Notes: generated by a model not told the origin, from the sequence alone. 64,000 nt of DNA from Bacteroidales bacterium (GCA_017959005.1 JAGDBO010000003.1:1-64000); one strand, 5' to 3'. Positions 24,479-34,356 are shown, counted from the first letter of the stretch. Program-made: numbers and translations.

Positions 24479-25624
24479 TTATTTGATGCGGAAAAGGGGT
24501 TCTTCTTCATAGAGGAGGAACTTCTTTGCCTTCTTAATCCATTTCTGTTCTTCCAGTTTGATGTGCTCTTTAACTTCATCCCAGGAGAGTTTGCCCTGGG
24601 TAAAGTCCAATAGTTCCTTGTCTCCTATAAGCATCTCAGCCATAGAGCAATCCTGGCCCTCTTCCGTTTTGTTGAACTGGAAGGCGGTGGAGAGATCATT
24701 GGCGCATCTTATGAGCCTTAGGGCGTGAGAGAGTTCGTGGTACTGGTTCTGAGGAGTCAGAAGCAGCTGATATCCAAAGCATACCCTCTCTTTATGAAGA
24801 CCGCTGTGAGGAATAAAGGAACACCAACGAACATAAACACCCTCATCTTTAAAGAGTGAATGGCTCTCAAAATCAACATCCTGCAGGAACGGAGCGCCGA
24901 ACATCTCATACGGTCTTATGGTTCCCTCTGCATTGCTGATATTGGTGGCTTTCCAAAGATACTGGCCTGTGTAAAAGGCACTTGTAAAGAAGTTACCGTA
25001 GTTCTCCGCCAGTGGAATACTCCACGGCATTACAAGTTTGGAGATAGGGGAACACTTTGAGGAGATTATATGGAGCGGGAACTTTGCTCCAATTCTCTGA
25101 TAAACATAGTAGGCAAGTTCTCCCAATGTAAGACCGTAACGGTGTGGAACCGTCTCAACACCAAAGCCTGAGCGGTATCCAGCAGTAAGAGGAGTCCCCT
25201 CTACCAGACGGCCGGAAGGGTTGGGACGGTCTACAATGTAGAGCGGAAGAGTGGAATCTGCATTGTGCAGAAAGGTAATGAGGTTGGCAGTAAGATTGGG
25301 TGCACCAAAGTAACGGCAACCGGCATCCTGCATCTCCACAATGATTGCATCTGTTTTGGCAAAATCCTCAATATTAAAGGCATACCCGTTGATATCTCTC
25401 TTAATGCTCTTAAATGGAATTTTGCTTGAGAGGGGATGGTGGTTGAGAGTGTCCCCGCTGGGAACAAAGACTGAAACCAGGTTGCCTCTTCTTGAGAACT
25501 CCTCAAACGGATACTCTCTAATTTCCGGGTTCCAGGAGGACTGGTTACATATAAAAGAGATATTCCCCTTGTTAAGGAGAATATCTTCTTGTCTTTTAAG
25601 TTCTGTTGTCCTAAAGGAGAACAT
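24479..25624 (-). CDS. namZ: DUF1343 protein, NamZ-type exo-beta-N-acetylmuramidase
   Basis: 381 residues. DUF1343 signatures: SFICNQSSW near the N-terminus, IVEMQDAGCRYF, VDRPNPSGRLVEGTPL, and MPWSIPLAENYGNFFTSAFYTGQYLWKA (in parts). The founding enzyme NamZ of Bacillus subtilis releases MurNAc from the non-reducing end of glycan strands. Unlike many relatives it shows no signal peptide here, which suggests cytoplasmic action in peptidoglycan recycling, or a misplaced start. Its first 14 bases overlap the end of glmM, which makes an amino-sugar precursor of peptidoglycan, and both lie at the end of the V-ATPase operon. Confidence 0.83.
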   Translation of the reverse strand: MFSFRTTELKRQEDILLNKGNISFICNQSSWNPEIREYPFEEFSRRGNLVSVFVPSGDTLNHHPLSSKIPFKSIKRDINGYAFNIEDFAKTDAIIVEMQDAGCRYFGAPNLTANLITFLHNADSTLPLYIVDRPNPSGRLVEGTPLTAGYRSGFGVETVPHRYGLTLGELAYYVYQRIGAKFPLHIISSKCSPISKLVMPWSIPLAENYGNFFTSAFYTGQYLWKATNISNAEGTIRPYEMFGAPFLQDVDFESHSLFKDEGVYVRWCSFIPHSGLHKERVCFGYQLLLTPQNQYHELSHALRLIRCANDLSTAFQFNKTEEGQDCSMAEMLIGDKELLDFTQGKLSWDEVKEHIKLEEQKWIKKAKKFLLYEEEPLFRIK

Positions 25625-26999
25625 CTTCTACAACTTTTTTAACTTCCTCTGCAAGAGCGTCTGCCTCTTTTTCAGTAGGAGCCTCGGTATAGAGTCTGAT
25701 AATTGGCTCAGTGTTGGATTTTCTGAGTTGGAACCAGCTTCTCTTATCCTGGAAATCTACCTTTATTCCGTCTATGGTAAGCGGAGAGTACTCTTTGTAA
25801 TGTTCTGTTACCTTGGCAAGTATCTTCTCTACCATAGAAGCGTCAGAGACCTCAATTCTGTTCTTGGAAATGAAGTACTGAGGGTAAGAGTCTCTCAGCT
25901 CTGTCATCTTCAACTTCTTGTGAGCCAGGTTGGAGAGGAAGAGTGCAACGCCCATATAGGCGTCTCTTCCGTGGTGGAGGGCAGGATAGATAACACCGCC
26001 GTTTCCCTCACCGCCAATTACGGCACCCACCTCGTGCATCTTGGTGGTAACGTTTACTTCACCAACTGCAGCAGGGGTGTAGACCTGGCCTGCCTTCTCA
26101 GTTACGTCTCTTAAAGCTCTTGTAGATGAGAGGTTTGAAACTGTAGGGCCCGGGTTCTTCTCCAGTACGTATGAGGCAACTGATACCAGTGTGTACTCCT
26201 CTCCGAACGGAGAGCCGTCCTCACAGATAAATGCAAGGCGGTCTACATCCGGATCTACTGAGATACCCAAATCTGCCTTCTCCTTAACCACTGTGTTAGA
26301 GAGGTCTATCAGGTTCTTTGGCAGAGGCTCCGGGTTGTGAGCAAAGTCTCCCGTAGGCTCGCAGTTAAGTTTAACGCACTCAACACCAAGCTTTTCCAAA
26401 AGGATAGGCATTGTGGTTCCGCCAACGGAGTTGATTGCATCCAGTACAACCTTGAATTTTGCAGCTTTGATTGCAGGGGTGTCTACAAGAGAGTCACTTA
26501 GAACCGCATTTATGTGGTCCATGGTAAAGTCTCTTTGTGTCATCTTGCCCAAAGAGTCAACATCTACAAACGTAAACTGCTCTTTCACTGCAAACTCCAA
26601 AAGTTCTTTACCCTCTTTGTCTGTGAGGAACTCACCTTTGTTGTTGAGGAGTTTGAGGGCATTCCACTGCCTTGGGTTGTGAGATGCAGTGAGGATTATT
26701 CCTCCGTCCGCCTTCTCAAAGATGACAGCCATTTCAGTAGTAGGGGTGGAGGCGTAGTTTGCATTTACAACGTCAACTCCGCAGGAGAGCAGGGTTCCGC
26801 AGACAATCTGCTGAACCATACTTCCGGAAAGTCTTGCATCCCTTCCAACCACAACCTTTGGACGTCTATCTGTAATTTTAAGTTTTAGACGGGTGCAGAA
26901 GGCAGCAGAAAACTTCACAATATCTATGGGAGTGAGAGCGTTACCAATCTCACCTCCTATAGTTCCTCTAATGCCTGATATAGATTTAATTAGTGTCAT
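25611..26999 (-). CDS. glmM: Phosphoglucosamine mutase
   Basis: 462 residues of the alpha-D-phosphohexomutase superfamily. The phosphoserine loop TASHNP has its serine at 106; the metal loop DPDVDR is at 249-254; the sugar-binding GEGNGGV and the phosphate-binding RKSNTEP follow. GlmM converts glucosamine-6-phosphate to glucosamine-1-phosphate for UDP-GlcNAc synthesis. The GEGNGG (rather than GEKSGH) sugar loop also occurs in Bacteroidota phosphoglucomutase/phosphomannomutase-like members, so hexose specificity could be broader. It starts 5 nt after the V-ATPase K gene, with no terminator between, and overlaps namZ by 14 bases. Confidence 0.87.
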   Translation of the reverse strand: MTLIKSISGIRGTIGGEIGNALTPIDIVKFSAAFCTRLKLKITDRRPKVVVGRDARLSGSMVQQIVCGTLLSCGVDVVNANYASTPTTEMAVIFEKADGGIILTASHNPRQWNALKLLNNKGEFLTDKEGKELLEFAVKEQFTFVDVDSLGKMTQRDFTMDHINAVLSDSLVDTPAIKAAKFKVVLDAINSVGGTTMPILLEKLGVECVKLNCEPTGDFAHNPEPLPKNLIDLSNTVVKEKADLGISVDPDVDRLAFICEDGSPFGEEYTLVSVASYVLEKNPGPTVSNLSSTRALRDVTEKAGQVYTPAAVGEVNVTTKMHEVGAVIGGEGNGGVIYPALHHGRDAYMGVALFLSNLAHKKLKMTELRDSYPQYFISKNRIEVSDASMVEKILAKVTEHYKEYSPLTIDGIKVDFQDKRSWFQLRKSNTEPIIRLYTEAPTEKEADALAEEVKKVVEDVLL

Positions 27000-27004
27000 C
27001 CTGC

Positions 27005-27439
<435 letters not shown>

Positions 27440-27483
27440 TTATTATTATTTTGTTCTTTTCGTTTCTATCTGTTAGTCTTTAT

Positions 27484-29313
27484 CTATTTGTTGGTAAGTG
27501 GTTTGTAGGTTTTGCCGCTTCCCTCGTAACCGCTGTTTTTGAAGAACTCCAAGAAGTTCAGTCTCAGAGGGTGGACAAATGCTCCCAAACAGCACATTGC
27601 CAGGTTGAGAACGTGTCCGAATACCACTATGATTATAAAGAAGATCCACATTGCGCTGAAGCCTGTTGAATCTCCCAATACCATGCCACCCAATTGGTTG
27701 AAGGCTGCTCCCAGCATACCGCCTGCAAGCCCCAGTGCATAGAGTCTTATGTAACTCAGTACGTCTCCTAAAAGACCGGTAACGGTGTTGTAGGTCTCCC
27801 AAAGGCCTGAGCCAATGTTCTTCAGAGGGTTGCGGTGCAGATCGTTGAGCAGGAATATACCAAGTGCAGATACAATACCTATCACTATGATTATGGTCTT
27901 TGTCAGAGACTGATCTATTACTCCAGCAAGAGCAATTGCTCCGGTTATTACGCCTCCAACTATCAGAAGCGTCCAGCCCCAGGTGCCCAAAGAATTTGCA
28001 AAACCGTTCTTCTTTGTTGCATATACAGCCTTGACTACCATTGCAATACAGATGTGAAGAACTCCTATTGCCAGAGCCAGCACCATCTGTGAATCATACC
28101 CGGCAATCTTTCCGGTAATCATAAACTTCTTAGCCCCTTCCGGAACCCAGCTTGCCTGTGAGATATCTATTCCAAAGAATGTATGGAGAAGGAATCCCAC
28201 AACAACCGTTGCTATTCCAAGAGTCATAACCAGAGGAGCGTATTCCTTTGTACCTTTTGACTTTCTGAGCAGCAGAGCAATGATGATCAGAAGTACTCCG
28301 TAGCCTGCATCTCCCATACACATTGCAAAGAAGAGCAGGAAGAAGACTGAGATGTAAGGAGTTGGGTCAAACTCGTTGTAAGCCGGCCTACCGTACATAT
28401 CTGTAAGTATGGCAAACATACGGGTGAAGCGGTTGTTTTTGAGTGAAATAGGAGGATTATCCTCCAGTTTTGCCTCCTCTTTGATGTAGTAGAGGGAGTC
28501 ATTCTCCAGAGCGCTTGTGATTGTCTCCGTACACTCGGTAGGGGCAAAGCCGGTGAATACATCCAGAGTCTGCTCCGCCTTTTTGGTTGAACCCTCTTTT
28601 GCAAGGAAGAGATCCGCCTCTGCGGAGAGAGCCTTTATCTTCTCAGATATTGAGTCTGTTGCAGCGGTAAGAGAGATAAGCTCATCCGTTGTACTCTTAT
28701 ACTGCTCCTTTAATTGCTTAATCTCACTCTCAATCTCAGATGCACATCTTTGAGGTGCTTGAGATTCTTTGAACTTACCCTTGATTGTCTGGTCAGGCTC
28801 CGTAAGTATCACAAAATAAACCTTATCCTGAGTCTCGGAGATAATCTGAAGAGGGTATAGTTCTTTGAGTTTTTCATCAAATTTCTTCTTCTGCAGAGAG
28901 ATAAAGTGAGGAGTGAGTGAGAGAGATTTAATCTTCTCAATTGTATCTTCACTGAATTCTCCCCAAGGCAGTGCCTCTTTGTAACTTGCGTTTAGTTCAG
29001 CTATTTGCGCCTTGAGTTCTCTTCTTTGTCTGATTAGTGCCTCACACTTCTGAACAGCCGTTTCTGCATCAAATGCCTCTACTTCTGCTTTCTTCTCCGA
29101 GAGGGCTACTGCATACTCCTTCTTAATCTGGTTAAGAGATTTAAGGGAGGCGTTGTAGCGTGAGATATCTGAGAAGAGCTGTTTTGAGGCTGCGGAAGCG
29201 GGCTTAGAGGAGCGTGTAATATCCATCACGCCAAGATCTTGCAATTTCTTCAAGAACTCAGGTACATCCTCGTGGAAAATCACAAAGGAGTATTTTGTCA
29301 TAGGTCTTATCAT
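27484..29313 (-). CDS. atpI: V-type ATPase subunit I
   Basis: 609 residues. The N-terminal half is cytoplasmic and coiled-coil rich (EIESEIKQLKEQYKS and similar); the C-terminal half has about seven membrane helices (YISVFFLLFFAMCMGDAGYG, VLLIIIALLL, and others). DAGYG and the loop with LYALGLAGGMLG match the stator subunit that forms the ion half-channels next to the K ring. The start overlaps the D stop as ATGA. The family name is 'I' in prokaryotes and 'a' in eukaryotes. It is slightly shorter than many relatives (about 640-660). Confidence 0.93.
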   Translation of the reverse strand: MIRPMTKYSFVIFHEDVPEFLKKLQDLGVMDITRSSKPASAASKQLFSDISRYNASLKSLNQIKKEYAVALSEKKAEVEAFDAETAVQKCEALIRQRRELKAQIAELNASYKEALPWGEFSEDTIEKIKSLSLTPHFISLQKKKFDEKLKELYPLQIISETQDKVYFVILTEPDQTIKGKFKESQAPQRCASEIESEIKQLKEQYKSTTDELISLTAATDSISEKIKALSAEADLFLAKEGSTKKAEQTLDVFTGFAPTECTETITSALENDSLYYIKEEAKLEDNPPISLKNNRFTRMFAILTDMYGRPAYNEFDPTPYISVFFLLFFAMCMGDAGYGVLLIIIALLLRKSKGTKEYAPLVMTLGIATVVVGFLLHTFFGIDISQASWVPEGAKKFMITGKIAGYDSQMVLALAIGVLHICIAMVVKAVYATKKNGFANSLGTWGWTLLIVGGVITGAIALAGVIDQSLTKTIIIVIGIVSALGIFLLNDLHRNPLKNIGSGLWETYNTVTGLLGDVLSYIRLYALGLAGGMLGAAFNQLGGMVLGDSTGFSAMWIFFIIIVVFGHVLNLAMCCLGAFVHPLRLNFLEFFKNSGYEGSGKTYKPLTNK

Positions 29314-29915
29314 ACGTTCTCCTCCTCTTCCGCTGAGTGTCTCTCTTTAACTATCTTCTGTGAAGCCTTTGAGAGGTTCTCCTCATCTTCCATATATCTC
29401 TTAATCTTTCTGATGGCCTCCATATAACCCGGAATCTGAACCTTCTCGTACAGGTTAACCTTCTGAGTGGTCTTCTTACGGGAGTAGTCCAGGATTCTCA
29501 TCTTCTCTCTATATACCTCAGATTCAATACCTAATGAAGCCATCTGCTTAAGTATTGAAACCCCGTCTGCAAACCAGAGCGGTTTGTTGAAGAGGTCAAA
29601 ATCCTTTATGTCAAAGATAATGTTGTCTACCGCAGGGGTCTTGATTCCGGCAACCTTCTCCGTTTTAAGATTTACATCCTTAACGGAGATTAGGTTGTGT
29701 TCAAACTCGTTCCACATAGGAGCCAGATAGTCATAAGACTTTAATGTACTGTCCAGCTGCTGAATGAGTTCCTCGCTCCTCTTTTTGGCGTTCTTTACTT
29801 CAACTCTGAGCGCACTCTCCTTGTTCTTCAGTGTAGGCAATGCATTCTTCCTCACCTTCAACTGTTTGTTGAGGTTGTTAAGAGAAGTTTTATTGTATTG
29901 AAACTTTATTGCCAT
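29310..29915 (-). CDS. atpD: V-type ATPase subunit D (central stalk)
   Basis: 201 residues, long helical: an N-terminal helix (FQYNKTSLNNLNKQLKVRK), a charged middle and a C-terminal helix (RKIKRYMEDEENLSKASQKIVKERH, in parts). This is the rotor axle that turns inside the A3B3 head. The C-terminal NLYEKVQIPGYMEAIRKI is the family signature. It lies 13 nt after B and overlaps I by 4 bases. In other systems subunit F binds D; no F gene is recognised in this operon. Confidence 0.91.
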   Translation of the reverse strand: MAIKFQYNKTSLNNLNKQLKVRKNALPTLKNKESALRVEVKNAKKRSEELIQQLDSTLKSYDYLAPMWNEFEHNLISVKDVNLKTEKVAGIKTPAVDNIIFDIKDFDLFNKPLWFADGVSILKQMASLGIESEVYREKMRILDYSRKKTTQKVNLYEKVQIPGYMEAIRKIKRYMEDEENLSKASQKIVKERHSAEEEENV

Positions 29916-29928
29916 TACGCCTTAGAAG

Positions 29929-31248
29929 CTATCTGTTCCAGTATTTGTCTACCAGTGACTGCTTTATACCCAATTCCTCCGGTTTGAAATATTTGCGGAA
30001 GAGTTCCCATCCGGTATCAAGCATCTCGTCAATCTTAATATTTACGTCTATTGAGAGAAGACGGTTGGAGTACTCCTTTGCATAATCCAGGCAACGGAGG
30101 TCGTAATCTGAAAGGTCAAATCCGTTCTCCAGTTTGGTCTTTGCGTTTGCAGCATCTGCAAAGAGACGCACTCCGGTGTTCATCACCTGGCTGTGGTCTT
30201 CTCTTGTTTTCTTATTGATTACAAGCTGTTTAAGTATTGAGAGCGAACGGAACGGATCTACAATTATCTTTCCGGTATCAGTATCTTTTCTAAGATAGAG
30301 CTGACCCTCCGTGATATATCCGGTGTTATCCGGAATGGCGTGAGTGATGTCTCCGTCATTGAGGGTTGTTACCGCAATGATTGTAATTGAACCTCCGCTA
30401 GGAAGTTGCACGGCCTTCTCGTAAATCTTTGCAAGATCAGAGTAGAGTGAACCAGGCATTGAATCCTTGGAAGGAATCTGATCCATACGGTTACTTACAA
30501 TGGAGAGGGCGTCTGCATAGAGCGTCATATCTGTCAGAAGCACAAGCACTTTTTCATTCTTGTCTACTGCAAAATACTCCGCTGCGGTAAGAGCCATATC
30601 CGGAATAAGAAGTCTCTCAACAGGAGGCTGCTCTGTTGTATTTACAAAGCAGATAATCTTGTCCAACGCTCCTGCATCCTCAAATTTCTGTTTGAAGTAG
30701 AGGTAGTCATCATTGGAAAGTCCCATACCTCCAAGTATGATCTTATCTACGTCCGCTCTGAGGGCAACGTCTGCCATTACCTGATTATAAGGCTGATCAG
30801 GGTCTGCAAAGAAAGGAATCTTCTGGCCGGAAACCAGCGTGTTGTTAAGGTCTATACCTGCAATTCCCGTAGGAATAAGTTCAGACGGCTGTCTTCTCTT
30901 GAACGGGTTAACACTAGGGCCTCCGATGTATCTTCTCTCTCCCTCAACCTTTGGACCGCCGTCAATAGGCTCACCGTAAGCGTTCAGGAATCTTCCGCTA
31001 AGCTGCTCTCCAACGTTTAGTGCAGGCGGTTCTCCGTAGAATTCAACCTCCGCATTTGTAGGAATACCTTCCGTTCCTGCAAAGACCTGAAGAGTAACAA
31101 GATCCTTCTTAATTTTCACTACCTGAGCCAGACGTCCTGCAACTAATGCAAGTTCATCGTTGGAGACGCCTTCAGCTCTCAGGGTAACCGTAGCCTTGGT
31201 TATGGCTTCCAGTTTTGTATATATTCTTTGAAAAACGTTAGAGGGCAT
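29929..31248 (-). CDS. atpB: V-type ATPase subunit B
   Basis: 439 residues, the non-catalytic head subunit. It has the expected beta-barrel N-terminus, GRFLNAYGEPIDGGP, NPFKRRQPSELIPTGI, no Walker A P-loop, and the arginine-containing SLYSDLAKIYEKA segment. It alternates with A subunits in the head. Its start overlaps the A stop by 11 bases. The gene symbol follows V/A-type usage and must not be confused with F-type atpB. Confidence 0.95.
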   Translation of the reverse strand: MPSNVFQRIYTKLEAITKATVTLRAEGVSNDELALVAGRLAQVVKIKKDLVTLQVFAGTEGIPTNAEVEFYGEPPALNVGEQLSGRFLNAYGEPIDGGPKVEGERRYIGGPSVNPFKRRQPSELIPTGIAGIDLNNTLVSGQKIPFFADPDQPYNQVMADVALRADVDKIILGGMGLSNDDYLYFKQKFEDAGALDKIICFVNTTEQPPVERLLIPDMALTAAEYFAVDKNEKVLVLLTDMTLYADALSIVSNRMDQIPSKDSMPGSLYSDLAKIYEKAVQLPSGGSITIIAVTTLNDGDITHAIPDNTGYITEGQLYLRKDTDTGKIIVDPFRSLSILKQLVINKKTREDHSQVMNTGVRLFADAANAKTKLENGFDLSDYDLRCLDYAKEYSNRLLSIDVNIKIDEMLDTGWELFRKYFKPEELGIKQSLVDKYWNR

Positions 31249-32989
31249 TTTCTACAGTATTATGAAGTTGTTCTTTATATTTTTCAAACTCAGGGCTTTG
31301 GAACTCTGAGAAGTTCATCTGTCTCATTATGTTAATGAGATTTTTGAAGAATGAAACGCACTTCTCAAATCTCTCAAAGTGGTAATCCTTGTTGCAGATG
31401 TCAAGTACCAGATTGAGCATATACTCCTGTCTCTTGAGAGGTGTCTGACAATCTATGTTGTCAAAGGCATCCTGCTGAAGCAGAATGAAATCTACAAGCT
31501 CGCTCTTCCAGTAACGGAGGTGGTATTCCATAGGAACGCCGTCATCTCCGAGGATGTTGATCTGGTCATAAGCCTCTTTACCTCTGAGGGTTATGTTACG
31601 TGCCGCAAGCACTTTGGAAACCCAGCCCTGCTCCATCTTCTCATTGAAGAACTCCTCCATCTCCGGATATTCCAGATACTTGGAGTAGGAGTCTATAGGG
31701 TCGATTGCAGGGTAACGCTTGCTGTCTGCACGCGTCTGGCTGAGTGCGTAGAAACATCTTGCGCACTTCTTAGTAGACTCTGTTACAGGCTCTTTGAGGT
31801 TACCTCCGGCAGGTGATACAGTACCCAGGAAGGTAACGGAACCGGTCTGGCCGTTGTTAAGAACAACAATACCTGCTCTGGAGTAGAAGTTGGAGATGAT
31901 GGATGAAAGGTCTACAGGGAAAGCGTCCGCACCCGGCAGCTCCTCCATACGGTTGGACATCTCTCTAAGTGCTTGAGCCCATCGGGAAGTAGAGTCTGCC
32001 AGAAGGAGCACTTTAAGTCCCATGGCACGGTAGTACTCTCCAATGGTCATTGCGGTGTAAACGGAGGCCTCACGAGCTGCAACAGGCATATTAGAAGTGT
32101 TGCAGATAATGGTGGTTCTCTCAATGAGTTTACGGCCGGTTCTGGAGTCAATAAGTTCCGGGAACTCTTTGAAAATCTCCACAACCTCGTTTGCACGCTC
32201 TCCGCAGGCAGCCATTATAATTACGTCTGCCTCAGCCTGTTTTGCAATGGCATGCTGGATAACTGTCTTGCCGCAGCCGAACGGACCAGGTATAAATCCC
32301 GTACCACCCTCTGCGATAGGGTTGAAGGTATCAATTGCTCTTACGCCCGTCTCCATAATTCTGAATGGACGAGGTTTCTCCTTATATCCCTTAATTGCCA
32401 CCTTTACAGGCCATTTCTGGCACATTGTAACTTTATGCTCTTCTCCTTTGGAATCTGTAAGAACTGCAATGGTATCATTGATGGTGTAGGAGCCTTCAGA
32501 AGCAATGCTTTTAACCGTGTATTCTCCTTCATATGAGAACGGTACCATTATCTTGTGAGGCAGCCAGCCCTCTTTAACCTCTCCCAGCCAGTCTGCGGCA
32601 ACCACTTTGTCTGCTACCTTTGCAATAGGGGAGAAGTCCCATTTCTTATCTGCATCCAATGCCGGAGTGTACTCTCCTCGTTTGAGGAAGACATCCTCCA
32701 TTGTTGCAAGATTGTCCTGCAGACCGTCGTAATTGCTTGACAGAAGGCCCGGTCCCAGAGTCACCTCCAGCATTTTGCCTTCAAATTCCACATTGCATCC
32801 AACCTTAAGTCCTCTGGTACTCTCATATACCTGAACGGAGGCGTTTGCACCGTTGACCTTAATGACCTCGGCCATCAGTTTAGTCCCGTCCAAATCTATG
32901 AAGCACAATTCGTTCTGTGCAACAGGACCGTCAACCTCTACAGTTACGAGGTTGGATACTATACCGGTTACTTTACCCGTTGTTTTCAT
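31238..32989 (-). CDS. atpA: V-type ATPase catalytic subunit A
   Basis: 583 residues, the nucleotide-hydrolysing head subunit. The Walker A loop GPFGCGKT is at 235-242, followed by ACGERANEVVE and DSTSRWAQALRE. The bulge (non-homologous region) of V/A-type enzymes is present. GPFGCGKT is the V-type variant of the P-loop, and the length is usual for bacterial and archaeal enzymes. The gene overlaps the DUF2764 gene by 17 bases and the B gene by 11, indicating one mRNA. Identification is secure. Confidence 0.96.
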   Translation of the reverse strand: MKTTGKVTGIVSNLVTVEVDGPVAQNELCFIDLDGTKLMAEVIKVNGANASVQVYESTRGLKVGCNVEFEGKMLEVTLGPGLLSSNYDGLQDNLATMEDVFLKRGEYTPALDADKKWDFSPIAKVADKVVAADWLGEVKEGWLPHKIMVPFSYEGEYTVKSIASEGSYTINDTIAVLTDSKGEEHKVTMCQKWPVKVAIKGYKEKPRPFRIMETGVRAIDTFNPIAEGGTGFIPGPFGCGKTVIQHAIAKQAEADVIIMAACGERANEVVEIFKEFPELIDSRTGRKLIERTTIICNTSNMPVAAREASVYTAMTIGEYYRAMGLKVLLLADSTSRWAQALREMSNRMEELPGADAFPVDLSSIISNFYSRAGIVVLNNGQTGSVTFLGTVSPAGGNLKEPVTESTKKCARCFYALSQTRADSKRYPAIDPIDSYSKYLEYPEMEEFFNEKMEQGWVSKVLAARNITLRGKEAYDQINILGDDGVPMEYHLRYWKSELVDFILLQQDAFDNIDCQTPLKRQEYMLNLVLDICNKDYHFERFEKCVSFFKNLINIMRQMNFSEFQSPEFEKYKEQLHNTVENAL

Positions 32990-33650
32990 CTATCTGGTAA
33001 ATCAATTTGTTTTTATCGTATGTTCCTCTGACCTCATCTACCAACTTGCGGAATAGATGTTTACCGTTGTTTACATCCAGGTTCAACCATCTCTCCACAA
33101 GGTGCGCCTTAGCCAGAAAGGCCAGTATTGCATCAATGTTGAAGAAGTCCAGAGTTGTAAAATCAGTTATCTTTTCCCATTTGAAATCATCCAGTCTCTT
33201 CTCCTTGCTTACAATATCTTCATCTGAGAAGATGGAGTTAAGTGTCTGGATATCAGAATGGCTGAGTTCAGCCTCAGTGTCCGTAGGCTGACGGTAGTCT
33301 CCGTAAATATCCTCCTTTGGAAGTATGGAGTACTGCTCAATTTTCCTCTCCGCCTCCGTAGGGGAATAGAGTTTTGAAGCGGCTGCCTTTACCTTCATGT
33401 TTCTTATGTTTCTCTCCAAAAGATAGTAGAGACGGGTAAGACGGCTTTTGCTCTTAAGCACCTCTTCAAAGAAGGCCTCATCCAGAGCGGTGCCGTCAAA
33501 TCCCTTGTTGAAGAGATCAATAGAGAGAATGTCACTCTCAGAGCACTGCTCTTTTATCTCCGCAGTAATTTTCTTAAGGTCTAAAGACTTGTCTTCATAA
33601 CCTTTGGAAATTACAGGAAGAGAGGCTATTATGTAGTGATAATTATTCAC
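32973..33650 (-). CDS. DUF2764 protein of the V-ATPase operon
   Basis: 225 residues, mostly helical. It starts MNNYHYIIASLPVIS, typical of DUF2764, a family found between the E and A genes of V-ATPase operons in Bacteroidota, spirochaetes and Chlamydia-like bacteria. It occupies the place of subunit C, which links the rotor stalk to the K ring in V/A-type enzymes; the shared opening 'YxYIxAxLP' and the helical composition make it a likely C-subunit counterpart, but this is inference. It overlaps E by 8 bases and A by 17. Confidence 0.85.
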   Translation of the reverse strand: MNNYHYIIASLPVISKGYEDKSLDLKKITAEIKEQCSESDILSIDLFNKGFDGTALDEAFFEEVLKSKSRLTRLYYLLERNIRNMKVKAAASKLYSPTEAERKIEQYSILPKEDIYGDYRQPTDTEAELSHSDIQTLNSIFSDEDIVSKEKRLDDFKWEKITDFTTLDFFNIDAILAFLAKAHLVERWLNLDVNNGKHLFRKLVDEVRGTYDKNKLIYQIDENNG

Positions 33651-34254
33651 CGAACAGGAGTTTTCTTGTTTTAGGTCTTATGTACTGAGAGATAATCTTC
33701 TCAAAGGAGTTGTCAGTAAAGTCAATGAAGTATCCGCTTCCCTTCTGGCTTACCTTAAAGCCATTGGCAACATCTTTGGAGAAGGAGATGTTAAGACCCT
33801 CACCGAGAGCCTTTCCCGCAGCATTGGAGAAAAATGCTTCCATCTCTTTTCTCTTCTGCTCAGGAAGGATAACCTCCAATGATGTAGCCTGAGAGGATGG
33901 CTTGAATGCCTCTACCACGCTCTTAATCAGACTCTGAAGGAACTCGTTGGAAGAGAGAGCCTCGGATACGGGAGCGGTAACTGTCTTAGCCTTTATAGCC
34001 TCCTCAATGTCCTGCTTAATCTGTGAAAGTGCCTGGAATGAGGCGGTTTTGATATCCCCCTCAGCTTTGGATTTCAGATTTGCACACTCTTTCTCAGCCT
34101 GAGCAATCATTTTTTCAGATTCCTCCTTAGCGTTTGCTATTATCTTTTCCGCCTCGGATTTAGCGTTAGATAGGAGTCTTTCCGCCTCCTCTTTTCCTTT
34201 TGCCAGCCCCTCATTGTAGAGTTTGTCTGTCAGCTGTTGCAATTTATCCTGCAT
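33643..34254 (-). CDS. atpE: V-type ATPase subunit E (peripheral stalk)
   Basis: 203 residues and first gene of the operon. The N-terminal half is a long charged coiled coil (KGKEEAERLLSNAKSEAEKI, EESEKMIAQAEKECANLKS), and the C-terminal half is a globular domain that caps the head. E subunits form the stator that holds the A3B3 head against subunit I. In other systems E pairs with a G/H subunit; no separate G/H gene is seen here. A -7 box lies about 28 nt upstream, and a terminator separates the gene from the mmd operon. Confidence 0.9.
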   Translation of the reverse strand: MQDKLQQLTDKLYNEGLAKGKEEAERLLSNAKSEAEKIIANAKEESEKMIAQAEKECANLKSKAEGDIKTASFQALSQIKQDIEEAIKAKTVTAPVSEALSSNEFLQSLIKSVVEAFKPSSQATSLEVILPEQKRKEMEAFFSNAAGKALGEGLNISFSKDVANGFKVSQKGSGYFIDFTDNSFEKIISQYIRPKTRKLLFGE

Positions 34255-34282
34255 ATAGTAAAAATTGATCCGTTTAACCCTA

Positions 34283-34290
34283 CAAATTTA
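34283..34290 (-). promoter_or_regulatory. -7 element of the V-ATPase operon
   Basis: TAAATTTG on the minus strand, giving a leader of about 24 nt before atpE. It lies just beyond the terminator of the upstream mmd operon, so the V-ATPase operon is transcribed separately. Confidence 0.65.
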
Positions 34291-34322
34291 CGAAAAATAA
34301 TGATAGAAAACGAGGCTGAAAA

Positions 34323-34356
34323 TAAAAAAATCGGGAGGCTTTTTCACCTCCCGATT
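34323..34356 (-). terminator. Rho-independent terminator of the mce-mmd operon
   Basis: A 10-bp perfect stem (AATCGGGAGG with CCTCCCGATT, 34329-34338 and 34347-34356), an 8-nt loop, and on the minus strand a run of Ts. Confidence 0.92.
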
